A program made the translations under genes and the position numbers. This document shows positions 62,025-64,000 of a DNA stretch of 64,000 bases, piece after piece (position 1 is the stretch's first letter; the number at the start of each line of letters is the position of its first letter). The notes under the pieces are model-generated. The model made no database searches. It saw only the letters and a list, made by a program, of their open reading frames with translations, and was not told where the DNA came from. Origin of the DNA: Cryobacterium sp. MP_M3 (lineage in GTDB: Bacteria > Actinomycetota > Actinomycetes > Actinomycetales > Microbacteriaceae); assembly GCF_015752155.1 (NCBI RefSeq), contig NZ_JADOVI010000004.1:186001-250000 (forward strand), given 5' to 3'.

Positions 62025-62249
62025 CGAATCGACCCTTCACTGGGCGGCTGTTCCGGTTGCCGCAGACCGGCTGCGGCTGGGCATGCTGCCGAGAATACCC
62101 CCGCGGGTTGCGAACTCGCCAGCGCTGATGCGCGCATCCGGCAGCCGGGATCCCGGACGCGGCCCTGTGCCGGGCGGAGTCCCCTCGACCGAGATCGGGC
62201 TGTGCCGGTAGGACAGCCGGAACTGGGACAGGGTGCCCGCACCCTCAGC

Positions 62250-62272
62250 GACCCGGCCTTTTCCGCCGGGTC
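62250..62272 (-). terminator. Hairpin ending the NatAB-like operon
   Basis: GACCCGGC (62250-62257) and GCCGGGTC (62265-62272) form a perfect 8-bp stem around a 7-nt loop, two bases beyond the micro-ORF stop. No T-run. Confidence 0.6.
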
Positions 62273-62274
62273 AG

Positions 62275-62340
62275 TCAGAGCATTAGCGGGGCGCCGAGCG
62301 GCACGAGCACGGCCCGGGTGAGCTGGGCCAGCGGATGCAT
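62275..62340 (-). CDS. Candidate 21-residue peptide after the ABC permease
   Basis: ATG 62340 to TGA 62275. It starts 10 nt after the permease stop, and GGGAGG, overlapping that TAG, sits 6 nt before the ATG, an ideal coupled start. The peptide (MHPLAQLTRAVLVP, then LGAPLML) is short, hydrophobic and carries one Arg. A hairpin follows directly. Placement and ribosome site are the evidence; no homology is claimed. It could be a small membrane peptide or a non-functional tail of the message. Confidence 0.45.
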   Translation of the reverse strand: MHPLAQLTRAVLVPLGAPLML

Positions 62341-62350
62341 GCTGGCCTCC

Positions 62351-63598
62351 CTATCGAACCGGTGCCCGTTCGGCGGCCGGGCGGGCGAACACCGCCCGAA
62401 GCGCGATTCGTTTGGTGTACTCGACCGAGCCGTACCGGAACAGCCGCACGGCGATCCGGAGCACGATCCCGCCGAAGATGAACAGCTCGGCGATCACGAT
62501 GGTCGCCTCTAGCGGGCCGAGCGACCCGAGCCCGTTGCGGAGCAGAGCGGTCACCGGCGCCGAATACGGGAAATAGGTGAACAGCCCGACCAGGAACGAG
62601 TGCGGGTCGGAGACGACGAGCGACGCCGCGTAGAGCGGCACGAAGATGAGCGTCATCATCACACCGAAGACCTGGCCGGCCTCCTTGGCGGTGGGCATGA
62701 TCGCCCCGGCCGCGACGAGCGTGCCGAGGAACAGGGTGAACCCGCCGATCAGCAGCAGCGCGCCGACGATCATCTGTCCCGGGTTGATGACGAGCTGGGA
62801 GAAGTCGATGTCGGGCAGGCTCAGCGCGGAGCGGAAGAACAGGTAGCCGACCAGCACAGGGAGCACGAACACCGTCATCTGCACGATCCCGATGATGAAC
62901 AGGGAGATGATCTTGCCGGTGATCAGGGTGGTCGGATTCAGGGTGGTCAGGATCATCTCGGTCACCCGGTTCTCCTTCTCCTCGAGCGTGCTGGTGAGCA
63001 TCTGGTTGCCCAGCATCACGATCACCACGTAGAAGATGAGCAGGAAGAGCAGCGGCGCGACGGCGCCGAGGAACCCGCCGGTCGCCTGGCCGTCCTTATA
63101 GGTGACCGCGTCGACCGAGAACGCCCCGTTGGCGAGGCTGGTGAGGGTGGGGTTGTCGATCGCCGCCTTGGCGCTGGTCACCAGCACCGCGGTGGCGACG
63201 GATGCGTACCTCCCGTTTCCGGAGATGTCCAGGTCTTTCCCGTAGGCCCTGGTGGTCTGCGTTGCCGGGTCGGCCGGGTAGGCGAAGTGCGCTGCCGACC
63301 GGCCGGCCTTCACGTCCGCGATCGCCTGCTGGTCATCGGTCACCCGGGTTCCGCCGAACGAGGTGGCGACGGCCGGGTCGACGAGGCCGGAGGCGTCGCT
63401 GTAGGTGAAGGCGAACGTGGCATCCGCTTGAGAATCGACCCGGCTCCCGGTCGTGGTGTTGGAGATGACGATGAGGGCGATCACGATGCCGATCGCCACC
63501 GGAACGAGCAGGGTCGTCAGCCAGAACTGCTTCTTCTTGAGCGTTCGGGTCACCTCGAAGGAGACGACCGTGCCCAGGTTGTGACGGACCATCGTCAC
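62351..63598 (-). CDS. ABC-2 type exporter permease (NatB-like)
   Basis: A 415-residue ABC-2 permease. One N-terminal helix (LTTLLVPVAIGIVIALIVI) is followed by a large extracytoplasmic domain (about 50-180), then five to six helices with LFLLIFYVVIVMLGNQMLTSTLEEKENRVTEMIL, the signature of NatB (sodium efflux) and related permeases. Substrate inferred only by family. ATG 63598 overlaps the ATPase stop as ATGA. A micro-ORF with its own ribosome site follows 10 nt after its stop. Confidence 0.9.
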   Translation of the reverse strand: MTMVRHNLGTVVSFEVTRTLKKKQFWLTTLLVPVAIGIVIALIVISNTTTGSRVDSQADATFAFTYSDASGLVDPAVATSFGGTRVTDDQQAIADVKAGRSAAHFAYPADPATQTTRAYGKDLDISGNGRYASVATAVLVTSAKAAIDNPTLTSLANGAFSVDAVTYKDGQATGGFLGAVAPLLFLLIFYVVIVMLGNQMLTSTLEEKENRVTEMILTTLNPTTLITGKIISLFIIGIVQMTVFVLPVLVGYLFFRSALSLPDIDFSQLVINPGQMIVGALLLIGGFTLFLGTLVAAGAIMPTAKEAGQVFGVMMTLIFVPLYAASLVVSDPHSFLVGLFTYFPYSAPVTALLRNGLGSLGPLEATIVIAELFIFGGIVLRIAVRLFRYGSVEYTKRIALRAVFARPAAERAPVR

Positions 63599-64000
63599 AC
63601 CCCCACGTTCTCGGCGCCGTAGACGCGCACGAAGATATCGTCGAGCGACACCCTGGCGGCGTAGAAGCTGCTCACGACCACCCCGGCGGCCATCAGCTCG
63701 CGGAGGATGGTCGCGTCGTCGACCTGGTCGGTGACGGCGAGTTCGACGTGTTCGGCGTCCTTCCGGCTCACCTGGTAGTGCGGCAAGGCCGAGATCTCGC
63801 CCGAGCAGGTGAGCCGGATGACCCGGCCGCCGTACTGGTCCTGCACGGCCTCGACGGTGCCATACGCTTCGGCCTCCCCGTCTTTGAGGAGCACCACCCG
63901 GTCGCAGAGCCGCTCGACCTCCTCCATCTGGTGGGTCACCATCAGCACGGTCGCGCCGGCGAGTTTCTGGTCCTCGATGATGCCCATCAGCAGCTTGCGG
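63595..64000 (-). CDS. ABC exporter ATP-binding protein (NatA-like), partial
   Basis: The frame is open to the right edge, so only the C-terminal 134 or so residues are present. VLMVTHQMEEVERLCDRVVLLKDGE contains the H-loop His and the usual D-loop-downstream helix; the rest is the NatA-type C-terminal domain ending LDDIFVRVYGAENVGV. Walker A, Walker B and the LSGGQ signature lie beyond the window. Couples by a 4-bp overlap to the permease. Confidence 0.9.
   Translation of the reverse strand, partial: RKLLMGIIEDQKLAGATVLMVTHQMEEVERLCDRVVLLKDGEAEAYGTVEAVQDQYGGRVIRLTCSGEISALPHYQVSRKDAEHVELAVTDQVDDATILRELMAAGVVVSSFYAARVSLDDIFVRVYGAENVGV

Larger units (their letters stand above)
62025..62350. 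other. Gap between alpha/beta hydrolase and ABC exporter operon
   Basis: 326 bases. The right part holds a 21-codon micro-ORF (62275-62340) and a terminator-like hairpin (62250-62272) on the minus strand. A second palindrome AGGGTGC-CC-GCACCCT lies at about 62230-62245. The left part (62025-62225) is the upstream region of the hydrolase with no recognised site. Confidence 0.6.

Overview
The window is high-GC DNA with dense, mostly ATG/GTG-started genes, frequent 4-bp ATGA/GTGA overlaps and clear Shine-Dalgarno sites. Several features point to an actinobacterium, most likely family Microbacteriaceae: a mycothiol-dependent formaldehyde dehydrogenase, a giant NAD-dependent glutamate dehydrogenase, a class-E (LAxTG) sortase substrate, an LCP cell-wall ligase and a RecB-like/SF1 helicase fusion of actinobacterial type. 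Genus (for example Cryobacterium or a relative) is a guess. I see no rRNA, tRNA, CRISPR array, transposase, integrase or prophage. The region reads as chromosomal backbone with a few accessory genes.

Layout. 1-3.2 kb: a truncated ADP-ribosylglycohydrolase divergent from a cystine-type amino-acid ABC importer. 3.2-4.8 kb: a TerC-family metal exporter under a yybP-ykoY (Mn2+) riboswitch, and a DUF2834 membrane protein. 4.9-9.1 kb: the SbcCD nuclease. 9.1-15.2 kb: a complete fructose phosphotransferase system (DeoR-type regulator, 1-phosphofructokinase, EIIABC, EI, HPr) behind a promoter with an inverted-repeat operator. 15.3-18.8 kb: a nuclease-helicase fusion. 19-21.9 kb: a small unknown protein, an FHA protein and a secreted beta-propeller. 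22-25.9 kb: a drug-efflux MFS pump with a TspO-like protein under a MarR-type palindrome, and an LCP protein. 26-33.3 kb: VOC, HAD, oligopeptidase B, SNF2 helicase, flavodoxin.

33.5-44.8 kb holds three paralogous membrane GGDEF-EAL cyclic-di-GMP proteins (two overlapping by 4 bp, the third 4.4 kb on), interleaved with a lipoprotein, a P-type cation ATPase and a MOSC protein. 45-51 kb: AtoE-type transporter, a DarT-family ADP-ribosyltransferase without an adjacent antitoxin, a broken GyrI-like gene, a potassium channel, a tiny zinc ribbon, and the mycothiol formaldehyde-detoxification pair. 51-64 kb: NAD-glutamate dehydrogenase, quinone oxidoreductase, a small macro-like protein, an endonuclease/phosphatase-fold protein, an LLM flavoprotein, a small unknown family, a histidine phosphatase, an alpha/beta hydrolase and the 3' part of a NatAB-like ABC exporter operon.

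Most notable for follow-up: the riboswitch whose 3' P1 strand can alternatively pair with the terC ribosome-binding site; two copies of a ~95-nt intergenic hairpin element with conserved ends; short tandem repeats at three loci that place extra in-frame stop codons after a gene; the orphan DarT-like protein in a window that also encodes a macro-like and a DraG-like protein; the c-di-GMP cluster; and micro-ORFs of 21 and 36 codons.
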